DNA from: CAIOZW01 sp049317725
GTDB taxonomy: Bacteria > Acidobacteriota > Blastocatellia > RBC074
Reading direction: 5' to 3'
NCBI GenBank assembly: GCA_049317725.1
Contig: JBMOHS010000006.1
Location: 1 to 49,709 of the forward strand
Length of the DNA: 49,709 bases
This document shows positions 1 through 8,736 of this stretch, piece after piece (position 1 is the first letter of the stretch; each line of letters opens with the position of its first letter). The notes under the pieces are model-generated. The model worked only from the letters and a program-made list of their open reading frames with translations. It made no database searches and was not told the DNA's origin. The translations under genes and the position numbers were made by a program.

Positions 1-520
1 CGGGGCTGATCCGCGGGGCCAGCTTATGTCGCCCCAACGTCCGGCCCGTGTAGTTGGCACCAGTATCCCCGGCAAAAACGACCAGGAAGAAGAAGGTCAA
101 GAGCTTGGCAGAGAGCGAAGGCACCTCCGATTCGATGACGCGCAAGGCGCTCAGAAAGCCCCCCAGCAGCCCGAGATAGAGCACCGCCGTCAACCGCACC
201 CCCAATCCAGAGAGGGCTCTACCGTGATCTTCCTGATGGCGTTGCCGCCAGAGAGTCTGGAGGAACTCGACCACCACGAAGAGCGCGAGCACCGCCCCCA
301 CCCACTCCAGCCGCCCAAGGAAGAAGACGCCGACCAGCGTGATCACGGCGCCCATCCCGATCCATCGGTCCGACGTCTCAACCCCACCCAAATGATGAAA
401 CTCTCGCAGACCGAGCAACAATGCCCCGCCCACCATTCCGACAAAGACAATCGGGGGCGCAATCCAGAGCGCCCCCATCAAGATCGGCAACAGAACGATT
501 GCGGTCAGTACGCGTGCCAT
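1..520 (-). CDS. cdsA: Phosphatidate cytidylyltransferase, C-terminal part cut by window edge
   Basis: The enzyme makes CDP-diacylglycerol from phosphatidic acid and CTP at the inner membrane, the entry to phospholipid synthesis. I translated the minus strand from an ATG at 520; about 173 residues are visible, beginning MARVLTAIVLLPILMGALW. They hold several hydrophobic membrane segments and near the edge the family signature FAGDTGANYTGRTLG followed by HKLAPRISP. The rest of the signature and the C-terminus lie outside the window. The gene follows uppS by 29 bases on the same strand, the usual uppS-cdsA order, so co-transcription is likely. The frame is open to the edge with no sign of damage. 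Confidence 0.88.
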   Translation of the reverse strand, partial: MARVLTAIVLLPILMGALWIAPPIVFVGMVGGALLLGLREFHHLGGVETSDRWIGMGAVITLVGVFFLGRLEWVGAVLALFVVVEFLQTLWRQRHQEDHGRALSGLGVRLTAVLYLGLLGGFLSALRVIESEVPSLSAKLLTFFFLVVFAGDTGANYTGRTLGRHKLAPRISP

Positions 521-549
521 CCAGTCTCCCACTCCCGATTTCTACGCAA

Positions 550-1362
550 TTACGAGGGAATCCTCCCGGCGGAGAACGACTCCTCCGTCAAGCCCCCAAA
601 GCGACGATCCCGCTTCTGATATTCAACCAAGGCAGTGAAGAGATCTTTCCGGTCAAAGTCCGGCCAGAGCGTCTCGGTCACATAGATCTCCGCATACGCA
701 ATCTGCCAGAGCAGAAAGTTGCTGATCCGCAACTCTCCACTTGTTCGAATGAGCAGATCTGGATCGGGCAGGTTGGCCGTGTAGAGGTGGGCCTGAATTT
801 GCGCCTCGGTAATCGAGGCTGGACTCTTGCCTTCCGCCAGGCAGGTTGCCAGAAGCCCGCGAACCGCATCGACCAGCTCGGTCCGCCCCCCGTAGTTGAG
901 CGCCAAATTGAGAACCATTCCTTGATTCGCGGCCGTCCGATCGCGTGCCCTCTGCAATTCGGCCTGCACGCTCGGATCGAGATCCCCGGTGCGCCCGATC
1001 GTCTGAAAGCGGATGCGATGCTGGTCGAGGGTCGCGACCTCTTTCCGGAGATACTCCTTGAGAAAGGTCATGAGTGCCTCGACCTCGAGGAGCGGACGCT
1101 TCCAGTTCTCGACGGAGAAGGCATAGAGCGTCAGCACTTCGATGCCAAGGCGGGCCGAGGTCTCGACGGTCTTGCGCACTGCCTCGACTCCTGCACGGTG
1201 GCCCGCGACTCGCGGCAACAGACGGCGCTTTGCCCACCGACCATTCCCGTCCATAATCACGGCGATGTGACGGGGCAACCGCGCCAAGTCCAACTGCTGA
1301 AACACTCTCTCCTCGGGCGATCCAGGGGCCATCATTCCCGCAAAGGAATTCTTCGTACTCAT
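550..1362 (-). CDS. uppS: Isoprenyl transferase (undecaprenyl diphosphate synthase)
   Basis: Cis-prenyltransferase that condenses isopentenyl diphosphate units onto farnesyl diphosphate to make the C55 carrier lipid for cell-wall synthesis. The 270-residue product has the catalytic motif HIAVIMDGNGRWAK at about residue 33, then GHRAGVEAVR, LYAFSVENWKRP, and the C-terminal DLLIRTSGELRISNFLLWQ and YAEIYVT blocks that bind diphosphate. I chose the ATG at 1362, preceded by a GAGAGGGG purine stretch. A start at 1458 would overlap the end of truA and add 32 unrelated residues. It sits between truA and cdsA in a minus-strand run. Confidence 0.95.
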   Translation of the reverse strand: MSTKNSFAGMMAPGSPEERVFQQLDLARLPRHIAVIMDGNGRWAKRRLLPRVAGHRAGVEAVRKTVETSARLGIEVLTLYAFSVENWKRPLLEVEALMTFLKEYLRKEVATLDQHRIRFQTIGRTGDLDPSVQAELQRARDRTAANQGMVLNLALNYGGRTELVDAVRGLLATCLAEGKSPASITEAQIQAHLYTANLPDPDLLIRTSGELRISNFLLWQIAYAEIYVTETLWPDFDRKDLFTALVEYQKRDRRFGGLTEESFSAGRIPS

Positions 1363-1429
1363 ACCCCTCTCATCCCCTTCTCTCCTGCCGCAGTGAGCCT
1401 TACTGCTCCTGCCTTCCCCGTCGAGTCGG

Positions 1430-2230
1430 TCATGCAAGTGCCGATCGCTCTTCGCCATCGACTCCTTCGGCTTCTCCAGTTTGAAGACCCGGGCGATGGT
1501 AATACTCCACTTTGACCAGCGTCAATCCCTTCGCCGGCGCGGGCGCACCAATGGTCCGCCGATGGCGCGTGGCGATCAGCTCAGCCACCGTGGCCACAGC
1601 CAACCGGCCTCGGACCACGTCGAGTACCCCCGAGACCATCGTTCGTACCTGGTAGCGAAGAAATCCCTTTCCCCGAATGTAAATGTCGAGCCGATCCCCT
1701 TCCCGTACCAGCCAAGTCGAGAGGATGGTCCGCTGGGTCGTCTGTGTGTCCCGCTCCTCGACCGTAAATCCGACAAAGTCGTGCGTGCCGTGAAACGAGG
1801 TCAGCTCCCGTTCCAGTATCGACTCGTCAAACGGGTAGGGATAGTGCCAGGCATAACGCGAGAGGAGGGGATCCGGGACCTCGGAGGTCACCAGCCGATA
1901 GCGATAGGTCTTGGCGTGAACATCAAATCCAGCATGAAACAGGGGGTCGGCGGGTTCCACATCCTTGATGCGGATCTCCGCAGGAAGATGGGCGTTGAGG
2001 GCCCGTCGGAGTCCTCGTGGATTCCACTCACGCCTCGATTGAAAGTGGACGACTTGGCCTTCAGCGTGAACCCCTTTGTCTGTCCGAGCTGCCGCATACG
2101 TCGTGACGCGCCCTCCTTCCAGCCGCGCCAAGACCTCATTGAGGCTTCCCTGGATCGTTGGCAGATTGAGTTGCTCCTGCCAACCCGCAAAGGGGGTCCC
2201 GTCATAGGCGACCAGCAGCCGCATCTTCAT
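1430..2230 (-). CDS. truA: tRNA pseudouridine(38-40) synthase
   Basis: Converts uridines 38-40 in the tRNA anticodon stem-loop to pseudouridine. The 266-residue protein starts MRLLVAYDGTPFAGWQ and carries the catalytic aspartate in AARTDKGVHAEGQVVHF (about residue 51; the family more often has GRTDAGVHA). Other family blocks are KTYRYR, HDFVGFT and the C-terminal GKGFLRYQVRTMVSGVLDVVRG. Length is normal. Its start overlaps the end of pyrE by four bases, which suggests translational coupling in the pyrE-truA-uppS-cdsA run. Confidence 0.95.
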   Translation of the reverse strand: MKMRLLVAYDGTPFAGWQEQLNLPTIQGSLNEVLARLEGGRVTTYAAARTDKGVHAEGQVVHFQSRREWNPRGLRRALNAHLPAEIRIKDVEPADPLFHAGFDVHAKTYRYRLVTSEVPDPLLSRYAWHYPYPFDESILERELTSFHGTHDFVGFTVEERDTQTTQRTILSTWLVREGDRLDIYIRGKGFLRYQVRTMVSGVLDVVRGRLAVATVAELIATRHRRTIGAPAPAKGLTLVKVEYYHRPGLQTGEAEGVDGEERSALA

Positions 2231-2889
2231 TGATTCGATTCAATCCTGGCGATCTGGGGAGAGCTCCCTGCTGGTTTCGCCGAGCGGCTGCCAGGCTTGA
2301 CGACGGGAACTCCTTGATGACAGAGCGGGCACTGTGCGGCAACATAGGTGGGCACCTCAAGGACGGCCAGCGCGTGGCGGGGCACCCCCAGATCGACCGC
2401 CCCTCCGCTGCGATCAATGAGGGACGCCGCCGCGACCGTAACCCCCCCCCGGTCAGCGACGACGGCCATCACTTCGCGCGTCGAGCCCCCAGTCGTCACC
2501 ACATCCTCGACCACCAAGGCCCGCTCCCCCGGCATAATTTCAAATCCACGCCGCAGCACCATTGCCCCATCCTGTCGCTCTGTGAAGAGGGCACGCAATC
2601 CGAGCGCACGTGCGACCTCGTGCGCGACAATCACTCCTCCCAGTGCCGGTGCAACGACGACGTCGATCTGCCCAATCCGCACGTCCTCCCTCACCTTGGC
2701 CGCCAACGCCGAACACAACTGCTCTGCGATTGGTGGGCGCTGCAGGACCAGTGCACATTGCAAATACCGCGTGCTGTGCAGGCCTGACGAGAGCAGAAAA
2801 TGCCCAGTCAAGAGAGCCGAACTCGACTCAAATACTTGGATCACCTCATCTGTTCCTGTCACTTCACTCCTCTCCATCTTCTCGACCAT
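2227..2889 (-). CDS. pyrE: Orotate phosphoribosyltransferase
   Basis: Joins orotate to PRPP to give orotidine monophosphate in pyrimidine synthesis. The protein has the PRPP-binding loop RALVVEDVVTTGGSTREVM, a substrate block VVVAPALGGVIVAHEVARAL, and a short C-terminal CPLC segment (TYVAAQCPLC) seen in a subset of PyrE proteins. I chose the ATG at 2889 (220 residues) because GGGGGA lies directly upstream; this start overlaps the methyltransferase gene by 26 bases. A start at 2877 is possible. The 3' end overlaps truA by four bases. Confidence 0.93.
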   Translation of the reverse strand: MVEKMERSEVTGTDEVIQVFESSSALLTGHFLLSSGLHSTRYLQCALVLQRPPIAEQLCSALAAKVREDVRIGQIDVVVAPALGGVIVAHEVARALGLRALFTERQDGAMVLRRGFEIMPGERALVVEDVVTTGGSTREVMAVVADRGGVTVAAASLIDRSGGAVDLGVPRHALAVLEVPTYVAAQCPLCHQGVPVVKPGSRSAKPAGSSPQIARIESNQ

Positions 2890-3643
2890 CGTTCCCCCAA
2901 CCTGATCTTCTTGTCGTCGGCTTCTCTGTGTCCCGCCCCCCCGCCTGTCCAATGATCAGGTAGCGAAAGGGAAAATGGCGGTGGACTTTGAGCGAAAGCC
3001 CAGCCAAGCCAGCGATCTTTTGCCAATCCGCATCCTGAAAGCCTCGCAACACCGAGACTGCCGCATCGTGCCGCACCAACCGGTTATTCGTGAAGAGCCA
3101 CGTCAGGCAACGAATTGAGTAGTAGGCCAGCGGATGACGGCGAAGATCGTTGATCAGGAACGCATCCCGGGCGACTTGGCTGAACCCTTGCAGCAGCCTT
3201 GCCGCCGCTTCATCCTCAAAATGGTGCAGGAAGAGCGAAGCCATGACAAAGTCGAAGCCACCCTCGACAAAGGGGAGCTGGAAGGCGTCCGCTTGAACGA
3301 CCAGGATCTCTGGATAGTCCACCACCCAGTTCCGCGCCTCCCGCACGGCCAGCGGATGCAGGTCAACCACGACGAAATCGACCCGCTTTCCGCACTGACG
3401 AGCCCATTCGACCACCATTCGGGGGAGGTCCGCCGAGCCAGTCCCGATGTCGAGAAGGCGAATGTGCTGGCGACCCGTCGCCTCAATCATCGGAAAGAGG
3501 TGACGGGCAAGAGCGTGCTGCCCGCCCAGGAGCTGATTGATGCGCCGTAGATCACTCAGGCAATCTCGAAACTCCGCTACCGCGTAGTCGGTTCCATCGA
3601 TCAACTCCGGCTCTCGACTCCGCTCCGAAAATCGGTTCGCCAC
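2864..3643 (-). CDS. Class I SAM-dependent methyltransferase
   Basis: Soluble methyltransferase of Rossmann fold. The SAM-binding motif I is LLDIGTGSADLPR at about residue 64, followed by the acidic loop FVVVDLHPLAVREAR and motif II/III around QADAFQLPFVEGGFDFVMAS. The substrate is unknown. A GTG at 3643 follows GGAGGAGG at good spacing; the GTG two codons upstream is too close to it. It lies 80 bases behind a lone beta-ketoacyl synthase on the same strand, so methylation of a polyketide or fatty-acid-derived product is a reasonable guess, not a demonstrated role. The C-terminal tail is charged and overlaps pyrE. Confidence 0.75.
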   Translation of the reverse strand: MANRFSERSREPELIDGTDYAVAEFRDCLSDLRRINQLLGGQHALARHLFPMIEATGRQHIRLLDIGTGSADLPRMVVEWARQCGKRVDFVVVDLHPLAVREARNWVVDYPEILVVQADAFQLPFVEGGFDFVMASLFLHHFEDEAAARLLQGFSQVARDAFLINDLRRHPLAYYSIRCLTWLFTNNRLVRHDAAVSVLRGFQDADWQKIAGLAGLSLKVHRHFPFRYLIIGQAGGRDTEKPTTRRSGWGNDGREDGEE

Positions 3644-3723
3644 AACCACTCCTCCTCCGCAATGGCTGATCTGCGGCGGTGATGAGACGCACTCACCGAT
3701 CCCTGGCCCCTTGACTCAACCCC

Positions 3724-4992
3724 TCAAGTTGTCCATTTGCGCACCACCAGCGCCGAGTTCTTTGATCCAAACCCGATGCAGTTGCAGACCGCATACTCAA
3801 TGTCCTGCGGACGCGATTGGTTCGGCACGTAATCCAGATCACAGTTCGGGTCGGACTCGTCGAGGTTGATCGTTGGTGGAGCATAGCCCCCCGCCATCCC
3901 CCCGAGTGTCGCAATCAACCCAGCCGCCCCGGAGGCCCCTTGTGGATGTCCAATCATCGATTTGGTTGCGCTCATTGGCACCTGGTAGGCCCGCTCCCCG
4001 AAGGCGAGCTTGACCGCCCGGGTCTCGATCCGGTCGTTCAGGTCGGTCGAGGTCCCGTGCAAGTTGATGTAGTCGACCTGCTCCGGCCCGATCCCCGCAT
4101 CCGCCATCGCCAGCGTCATCGCCCTTGAAGGCTCGATTCCCGATTCATCGAGCCGAACCCGGTGATGGGCGTCGCAGGTCGATCCGTGCCCAACGATCTC
4201 CCCGTAGATCGTTGCCCCCCGCGCTTCCGCGTGCTCGAGTGCTTCGAGCAGCACCAGATAGGCCCCTTCCGCAAGAACAAACCCGTCCCGATCTCGGCAG
4301 AAAGGACGTGATCCCCGCGTCGGCTCCTCGTTCCAAGATGGCGTGATCACCTTCATCACGCAAAATCCAAGCAGAATACTATGTGCCAGCGGGGCATCGA
4401 CTCCGCCCGTCAGGACACGATCGATGCGACCGAGCGCGATGTTCTGCGCGGCATATGAGATCGCATCGGTCGAAGAGGTACACCCGGTCGAGACGAGATG
4501 GCTGAACCCTTTCAAACCGAATGGCATCGAGATCTCACTGGCCAATGAACCGGGCGTCGCCGTTGGAATGCTGTAGATACTCGCCTTCTTTGCTTCATTG
4601 GCAAAGTAGTAACGGTACTGCTTCTCCAAAAAGCTGAGACTGGCCCCACCACTTCCCAGGACGATTCCGATCTGCCGACGCTCGTCAATCGACATCTCGC
4701 GCGGGTCGATCCCTGCATCCCGGAAGGCCAAGTCGGCGGCTCCGATGGCGAAGGCGACCGCGTGCGAAACGTGCTGTCGGTCCTTGGCGGGAATGACCTG
4801 ATCCGGGTCGAAATCCTTGACCTCTCCCGCAATTTGAACCGGAAGGTCGGAAGCGTCAAACCGGGTAATCCGGCTGATTCCACTCTTCCCTGCCCGCATC
4901 GATTGCCAGAAGGCCTCTCGACCGATCCCTGCCGGACTGACACAACCGATTCCTGTAATGACCACTCGTCGCAATGTTTTGGGGCCTTGCAT
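3724..4992 (-). CDS. Beta-ketoacyl-[ACP] synthase, FabF-like
   Basis: A 422-residue thiolase-fold condensing enzyme that extends an acyl chain held on acyl carrier protein. It begins RRVVITGIGCVSPAGIG and has the nucleophile cysteine in HLVSTGCTSSTDA (about residue 167), the first active-site histidine in NLHGTSTDLND and the second in KSMIGHPQGASGAAG. The C-terminus has CNCIGFGSKNSALV, as in FabF. The cysteine context STGCTSS differs from the usual ACATG of housekeeping FabF, so this is more likely a KS from a specialised pathway. No acyl carrier protein, reductase or chain-length factor lies nearby. The ATG at 4992 follows AAGGAGAAAGC. Confidence 0.85.
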   Translation of the reverse strand: MQGPKTLRRVVITGIGCVSPAGIGREAFWQSMRAGKSGISRITRFDASDLPVQIAGEVKDFDPDQVIPAKDRQHVSHAVAFAIGAADLAFRDAGIDPREMSIDERRQIGIVLGSGGASLSFLEKQYRYYFANEAKKASIYSIPTATPGSLASEISMPFGLKGFSHLVSTGCTSSTDAISYAAQNIALGRIDRVLTGGVDAPLAHSILLGFCVMKVITPSWNEEPTRGSRPFCRDRDGFVLAEGAYLVLLEALEHAEARGATIYGEIVGHGSTCDAHHRVRLDESGIEPSRAMTLAMADAGIGPEQVDYINLHGTSTDLNDRIETRAVKLAFGERAYQVPMSATKSMIGHPQGASGAAGLIATLGGMAGGYAPPTINLDESDPNCDLDYVPNQSRPQDIEYAVCNCIGFGSKNSALVVRKWTT

Positions 4993-5080
4993 GCTTTCTC
5001 CTTGCCAACTTCATTCTTGATCTCTATCCCGATCGATCGACTCCGATTCTTCGAACCGCCCTGCCCAGCCTTTCAATCGG

Positions 5081-6829
5081 TCAATGAATATCGGGATCCG
5101 GGATCTCACCTTCTGCTTGTAGAAAATCGAAGTCACACCCCTCGTGAGCCTGGGTAACGTGGCTCGCGTAGAGTCGACCATACCCGCGTGGATAGGAAGC
5201 AGTAGGCGCCACCCATCGGGAGCGCCTCCGCGAGAGTTCAGCCGCATCAACCCTCAGTTCGAGGCGCCGCTCCGGGACGTTCAACTCAATCCAGTCCCCC
5301 TCCTCAACCAGGGCAAGAGGCCCCCCCACGAAACTCTCCGGGGAGACGTGCAGAACGCAGGTCCCATACGAGGTCCCACTCATCCTCGCGTCTGACACCC
5401 GCACCATATCACGGACCCCTGCTCGTAGCAGCTTCTTTGGAATCGGGAGCATGCCCCATTCTGGCATCCCCGGACCACCCAAAGGGCCCGCCCGTCGAAG
5501 GACAAGTACCGAGGTCGCCTCGACTGCCAGATCTTCGCGATCGATCCTCGCCACCAAGTCGCGATAGTCCTCAAAGACCACCGCACGCCCAGCGTGGACC
5601 ATCAAGTCCGGCGAGGCTGCCGTCACCTTGATGACGGCTCCATTGGGTGCCAGATTGCCATAGAGGATTGCGGTCCCTCCCTCTGGGGCGATTGGTGCTG
5701 CCAGCGACCGAATCACCTCGCGGTTGAAGACTTCGGCTCCGCGGATATTCTCCCCAAGGCTTCTTCCATTAACCGTCCAGCAATCGAGCGTCAGCAGCGG
5801 GGCCAATTCGGCCAACATCGCCCGCAAACCGCCCGCGTAGTAGAAATCCTCCATCAAATACTGACCGGAAGGCCGCAGGTTGGCAATCATCGGTGTCTGG
5901 CGCGAGACCTCGTCAAACCGGGCCAGCGACAATGGAACCCCCGCCCTGCCGGCCAATGCCAAGAGGTGAATGATGGCATTGGTCGATCCTCCAATCGCCA
6001 TGGTCACCGTCATGGCATTCTCGAAGGCGGTCGCCGTCATCAGCTCTCTCGGACGCCAATCCTCCCAGACCAGTTCCACAATCCTTCGTCCACAGGCGGC
6101 CGCCATGCGGGAATGGGCGGCATCGACGGCGGGAATGGAGGATGCCCCCGGGAGGGTCATCCCGAGCGTCTCCGCCAGGGAGGTCATCGTCGAGGCCGTC
6201 CCCATCGTCATGCAGTGGCCCGGAGATCTTGCTATTCCTTCCTCAATGCCCTGCCACTCCTCGATCGACAGATTTCCCGCGCACCGCTCCGCCCAGAACT
6301 TCCAGGCGTCGCTCCCGCTCCCGAGCGTCTTTCCTTGCCAGTTCCCCCGGAGCATTGGTCCTGCAGGGAGGAAGATCGCCGGAAGGTTGACCGAGAGGGC
6401 CGCCATCAACAGCGCTGGTGTCGTCTTGTCACACCCCCCCATCAGGACCACCCCGTCGATCGGCTGGCTCCGCAGAAGCTCTTCGACCTCCATCGCCAAC
6501 AGGTTGCGATAGAGCAGCGGGCTCGGCTTGACGAAGATCTCGTTGAGCGGGAACGCAGGGATCTCCACCGGGAATCCCCCTGCCTGCCAAACTCCCCGCT
6601 TGACCTCTTCGGCCCGTTCCCGGAAATGGGTGTGACAGATCGTCAAATCGCTCCACGTATTGACGATGGCGATGACCGGCTTGCCCTGAAAATCCTCTGC
6701 TCCATACCCCATTTGACGAAGCCGCGAGCGATGACCGAATGATCGTAGATCATCCGGTTGCAACCAACGGGCACTCCGCAGATCCCCTTCCTGCCTGCGC
6801 GGCCGTCTCGGCCCTTTCCGTTCCGTCAA
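5081..6829 (-). CDS. IlvD/Edd-family sugar-acid dehydratase
   Basis: Iron-sulfur dehydratase that removes water from an aldonic acid to give a 2-keto-3-deoxy acid. The C-terminal half reads GPGMPEWGMLPIPKKLL, VRDMVRVSDARMSGTSYGT and QAHEGCDFDFL, features of the arabinonate/xylonate/galactonate group rather than of valine-pathway IlvD. Three cluster cysteines are visible in TICHTH (Cys65), GGCDKTTPA (Cys133) and GHCMTMGTAS (Cys206). I chose the TTG at 6829 (582 residues), preceded by a near-perfect AAGGAGGCGACGAG; an ATG at 6856 has no ribosome site. It follows the GntP permease on the same strand, so the permease probably brings in the substrate. Confidence 0.85.
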   Translation of the reverse strand: MTERKGPRRPRRQEGDLRSARWLQPDDLRSFGHRSRLRQMGYGAEDFQGKPVIAIVNTWSDLTICHTHFRERAEEVKRGVWQAGGFPVEIPAFPLNEIFVKPSPLLYRNLLAMEVEELLRSQPIDGVVLMGGCDKTTPALLMAALSVNLPAIFLPAGPMLRGNWQGKTLGSGSDAWKFWAERCAGNLSIEEWQGIEEGIARSPGHCMTMGTASTMTSLAETLGMTLPGASSIPAVDAAHSRMAAACGRRIVELVWEDWRPRELMTATAFENAMTVTMAIGGSTNAIIHLLALAGRAGVPLSLARFDEVSRQTPMIANLRPSGQYLMEDFYYAGGLRAMLAELAPLLTLDCWTVNGRSLGENIRGAEVFNREVIRSLAAPIAPEGGTAILYGNLAPNGAVIKVTAASPDLMVHAGRAVVFEDYRDLVARIDREDLAVEATSVLVLRRAGPLGGPGMPEWGMLPIPKKLLRAGVRDMVRVSDARMSGTSYGTCVLHVSPESFVGGPLALVEEGDWIELNVPERRLELRVDAAELSRRRSRWVAPTASYPRGYGRLYASHVTQAHEGCDFDFLQAEGEIPDPDIH

Positions 6830-6874
6830 CTCGTCGCCTCCTTCCACGTTCTTCATCGAGCACTACGCCCGTCA

Positions 6875-8257
6875 TCAACGCATCGGAAACAGCCAGGCCA
6901 GGAGCATCGTCACGGCGATCCCCACCCCCCCCATGACCAGCATTTGCGGGGTGATCGTTCTCAATCCCTCCCGCTCCGTCATCCCGCTCATCCGGGTCAT
7001 GACCCAGAAGGCACTGTCGTTGAGCCAAGTCACCGGCTTCGATCCACAGCCGATCGCCAGCGCCAGATAGACAGGGTGGAACCCAAGTTGTGCGGTGGTT
7101 GCCATGCCAGAGAAGGCTCCAGCGGCAGTGATCATCGCCACCGTCGCGGACCCTTGCGCAGTGCGGATGATCGCCGTCATCAGAAAGGCAACTGGCAGAA
7201 CCGCCGTTGCCACCGAGAGTCGCTCGATCGCTTCACCGATGTTCGTCTGCTGGAGAACGGCCCCAAAAGCGCCTCCCGCCCCGACGATCATCAAGATCGA
7301 TCCTGCCCCAACGAGTGATTCGCGGATGGCGGCCTCCATCTCTCCCCGGCTCGTCCACCGCAACAGCAAGAACAGTCCCGCCATTGCCCCCAGAATCAGC
7401 GCGAGATTGCGGTCCCCCAATGCCTTCAGCCACGGCATCGATGGGGCTGGCACCAACCCTGCTCCCGCAATCAGCACGACCGGCAGCAGAATCGGAGTAA
7501 CCGCCTGCCACGTTGGCGGAAGTTGATCCTCACTCCGGTCGGCAACCGCCTTCAACCGCTCCAGCGCCTCTTCGGGCTCCCGTAGAGGAAGATCTCTTCG
7601 CCGGTCCGCCCAGTAACCAAACCCAAAGCCCGCCAGCGTGCTGACCGCCCCCACCAACAACCCCATCCCGATCATCAACCCCATCTCGATCTTCAATTCA
7701 GCCGCGACGAAGAGGGGCCCCGGGGTCGGTGGGACGAGCGAGTGGGTCATTGACCCCCCCGCCAAGAGTGCCAGTATGTACCACAGATAATGGCGACCTG
7801 TCCGTAACCGCACGGCCTTGATCAGCGGAATCGCCAAATAGAAGACCGTATCGAAGAAGATCGGAATCCCCAGCAGAAATCCACTCACGGCGAATGCTTG
7901 TGGTGCCCTCCTCTCCCCAACCCACCGCAGGATCGCCCGGACCACTCGATCTGCCGCGCCACTGCGCAGCATGCTCTCCCCAATCATCGAGGCCATCGCG
8001 ATCATCACCCCGATCTGTCCAATCGTCCGCCCAAACCCCTCCGTCACCCTGTCCAAAAAGAAGCTCTGCGCCTGATGGTTTGCCGCTGCTTCCGTCATTC
8101 CCCGCGCTAGCCCCGCTTCAACAATCCATTCCGTCGGGGTTGCCCAGGCAATCACCGTGGCGGCCAGCAACAATGCAGGAAAGGCGTGCAGACGGGCCCA
8201 AAGGATCCCGCCGACGACCAAGACCACCCCCAGCAATAGTAAAAGGAAAGGGTACAC
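6875..8257 (-). CDS. GntP-family gluconate/sugar-acid permease
   Basis: Inner-membrane carrier of about 460 residues with 12 or more hydrophobic segments. GntP-family blocks include GFGRTIGQIGVMIAMASMIGE, FLLGIPIFFDTVFYLAIPL, MTHSLVPPTPGPLF and, near the end, IGCGSKPVTWLNDSAFWV. It probably imports gluconate or a related aldonate for the dehydratase encoded 45 bases downstream. The start is a GTG at 8257 that lies in the loop of a perfect hairpin, with the AAAGGG ribosome site in its stem. This and the upstream terminator point to control at the RNA level. Confidence 0.9.
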   Translation of the reverse strand: MYPFLLLLLGVVLVVGGILWARLHAFPALLLAATVIAWATPTEWIVEAGLARGMTEAAANHQAQSFFLDRVTEGFGRTIGQIGVMIAMASMIGESMLRSGAADRVVRAILRWVGERRAPQAFAVSGFLLGIPIFFDTVFYLAIPLIKAVRLRTGRHYLWYILALLAGGSMTHSLVPPTPGPLFVAAELKIEMGLMIGMGLLVGAVSTLAGFGFGYWADRRRDLPLREPEEALERLKAVADRSEDQLPPTWQAVTPILLPVVLIAGAGLVPAPSMPWLKALGDRNLALILGAMAGLFLLLRWTSRGEMEAAIRESLVGAGSILMIVGAGGAFGAVLQQTNIGEAIERLSVATAVLPVAFLMTAIIRTAQGSATVAMITAAGAFSGMATTAQLGFHPVYLALAIGCGSKPVTWLNDSAFWVMTRMSGMTEREGLRTITPQMLVMGGVGIAVTMLLAWLFPMR

Positions 8258-8264
8258 ACCCTTT
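8247..8264 (-). promoter_or_regulatory. Hairpin holding the permease start codon
   Basis: On the minus strand AAAGGGT, loop GTGT and ACCCTTT form a perfect 7-bp hairpin. The loop contains the GTG start codon of the permease and the 5' arm contains its only plausible ribosome-binding sequence (AAAGGG). If it folds in the mRNA it would hinder initiation. The pairing is seen; the regulatory role is inferred. Confidence 0.5.
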
Positions 8265-8341
8265 AGGATATGCTGGTTTCTTCAGGGACGCAAAGATTTG
8301 TCTTCCCATTCCCCCTTTTTGTCTCTACCTTCCCCCCACCG

Positions 8342-8373
8342 AAAAAAAAAGAGCCAGTCCGAAGACCAGCTCT
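8342..8373 (-). terminator. Intrinsic terminator in the permease leader (candidate attenuator)
   Basis: Read on the minus strand, AGAGC..GTC, tetraloop TTCG, GAC..GCTCT make a hairpin with a TG/TG internal loop, followed directly by nine T residues. It lies about 85 bases upstream of the permease start and downstream of a good minus-strand promoter. There is no convincing gene between promoter and terminator, so it is better explained as an attenuator than as a gene end. Confidence 0.7.
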
Positions 8374-8598
8374 CTAATCGTCCGCTTTGGACACACACAA
8401 GTTTCGCTTTCAGTCTTTCCTTCTTCCTGGTCCCCTGCCACAGGAATCGTTTGATTCCGTCAACTTTCAGAGCAATAATCTCTTGCTTAATCAACCTCCT
8501 GGCGAACACATCGCCAAGCGGCTTGGTTCGAGAGAGTCTTACTTCTCAGAAAGCGCAAGGTATCACTGTTAGAAGTCCAAGACTGACTGCGAAGGTCG
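8374..8598 (-). promoter_or_regulatory. Structured untranslated leader, possible regulatory RNA
   Basis: About 225 bases between a predicted transcription start (near 8598) and the terminator. Minus-strand hairpins include GGAATC-AAAC-GATTCC (near 8457-8442), AGCAA-GAGATTA-TTGCT (near 8485) and GGCGA-TGTGT-TCGCC (near 8510). An AGGAGG sits at about 8500 with no well-spaced start codon. I do not recognise a known riboswitch class. It may sense a sugar acid or be a protein-binding antiterminator site; this is inference. Confidence 0.4.
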
Positions 8599-8604
8599 AT
8601 TGTT

Positions 8605-8634
8605 ATCATAAATTTCCTGAAAAGTCCTTTTCAA
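8605..8634 (-). promoter_or_regulatory. Sigma-70-type promoter for the sugar-acid operon
   Basis: Minus-strand TTGAAA (8634-8629), 18-base spacer, TATGAT (8610-8605), in an A+T-rich patch. It points toward the permease gene and would start RNA near 8598, giving a leader of about 340 bases. Confidence 0.6.
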
Positions 8635-8736
8635 GTATTCTTAATTTTTATGAATTTCCGGCTTACCCGCGAACTTCCCGACGCCTAGAACGAAACAAAC
8701 GCCGTCAGAAAATTTCAGACACCCCTTCGCGACGGC

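Noticed and set aside
8282..8509. A 75-codon minus-strand frame in the permease leader
   Set aside because: It reads straight through the terminator hairpin and its T run, and the AGGAGG inside it is not spaced to any start codon. It is better seen as part of an RNA leader.
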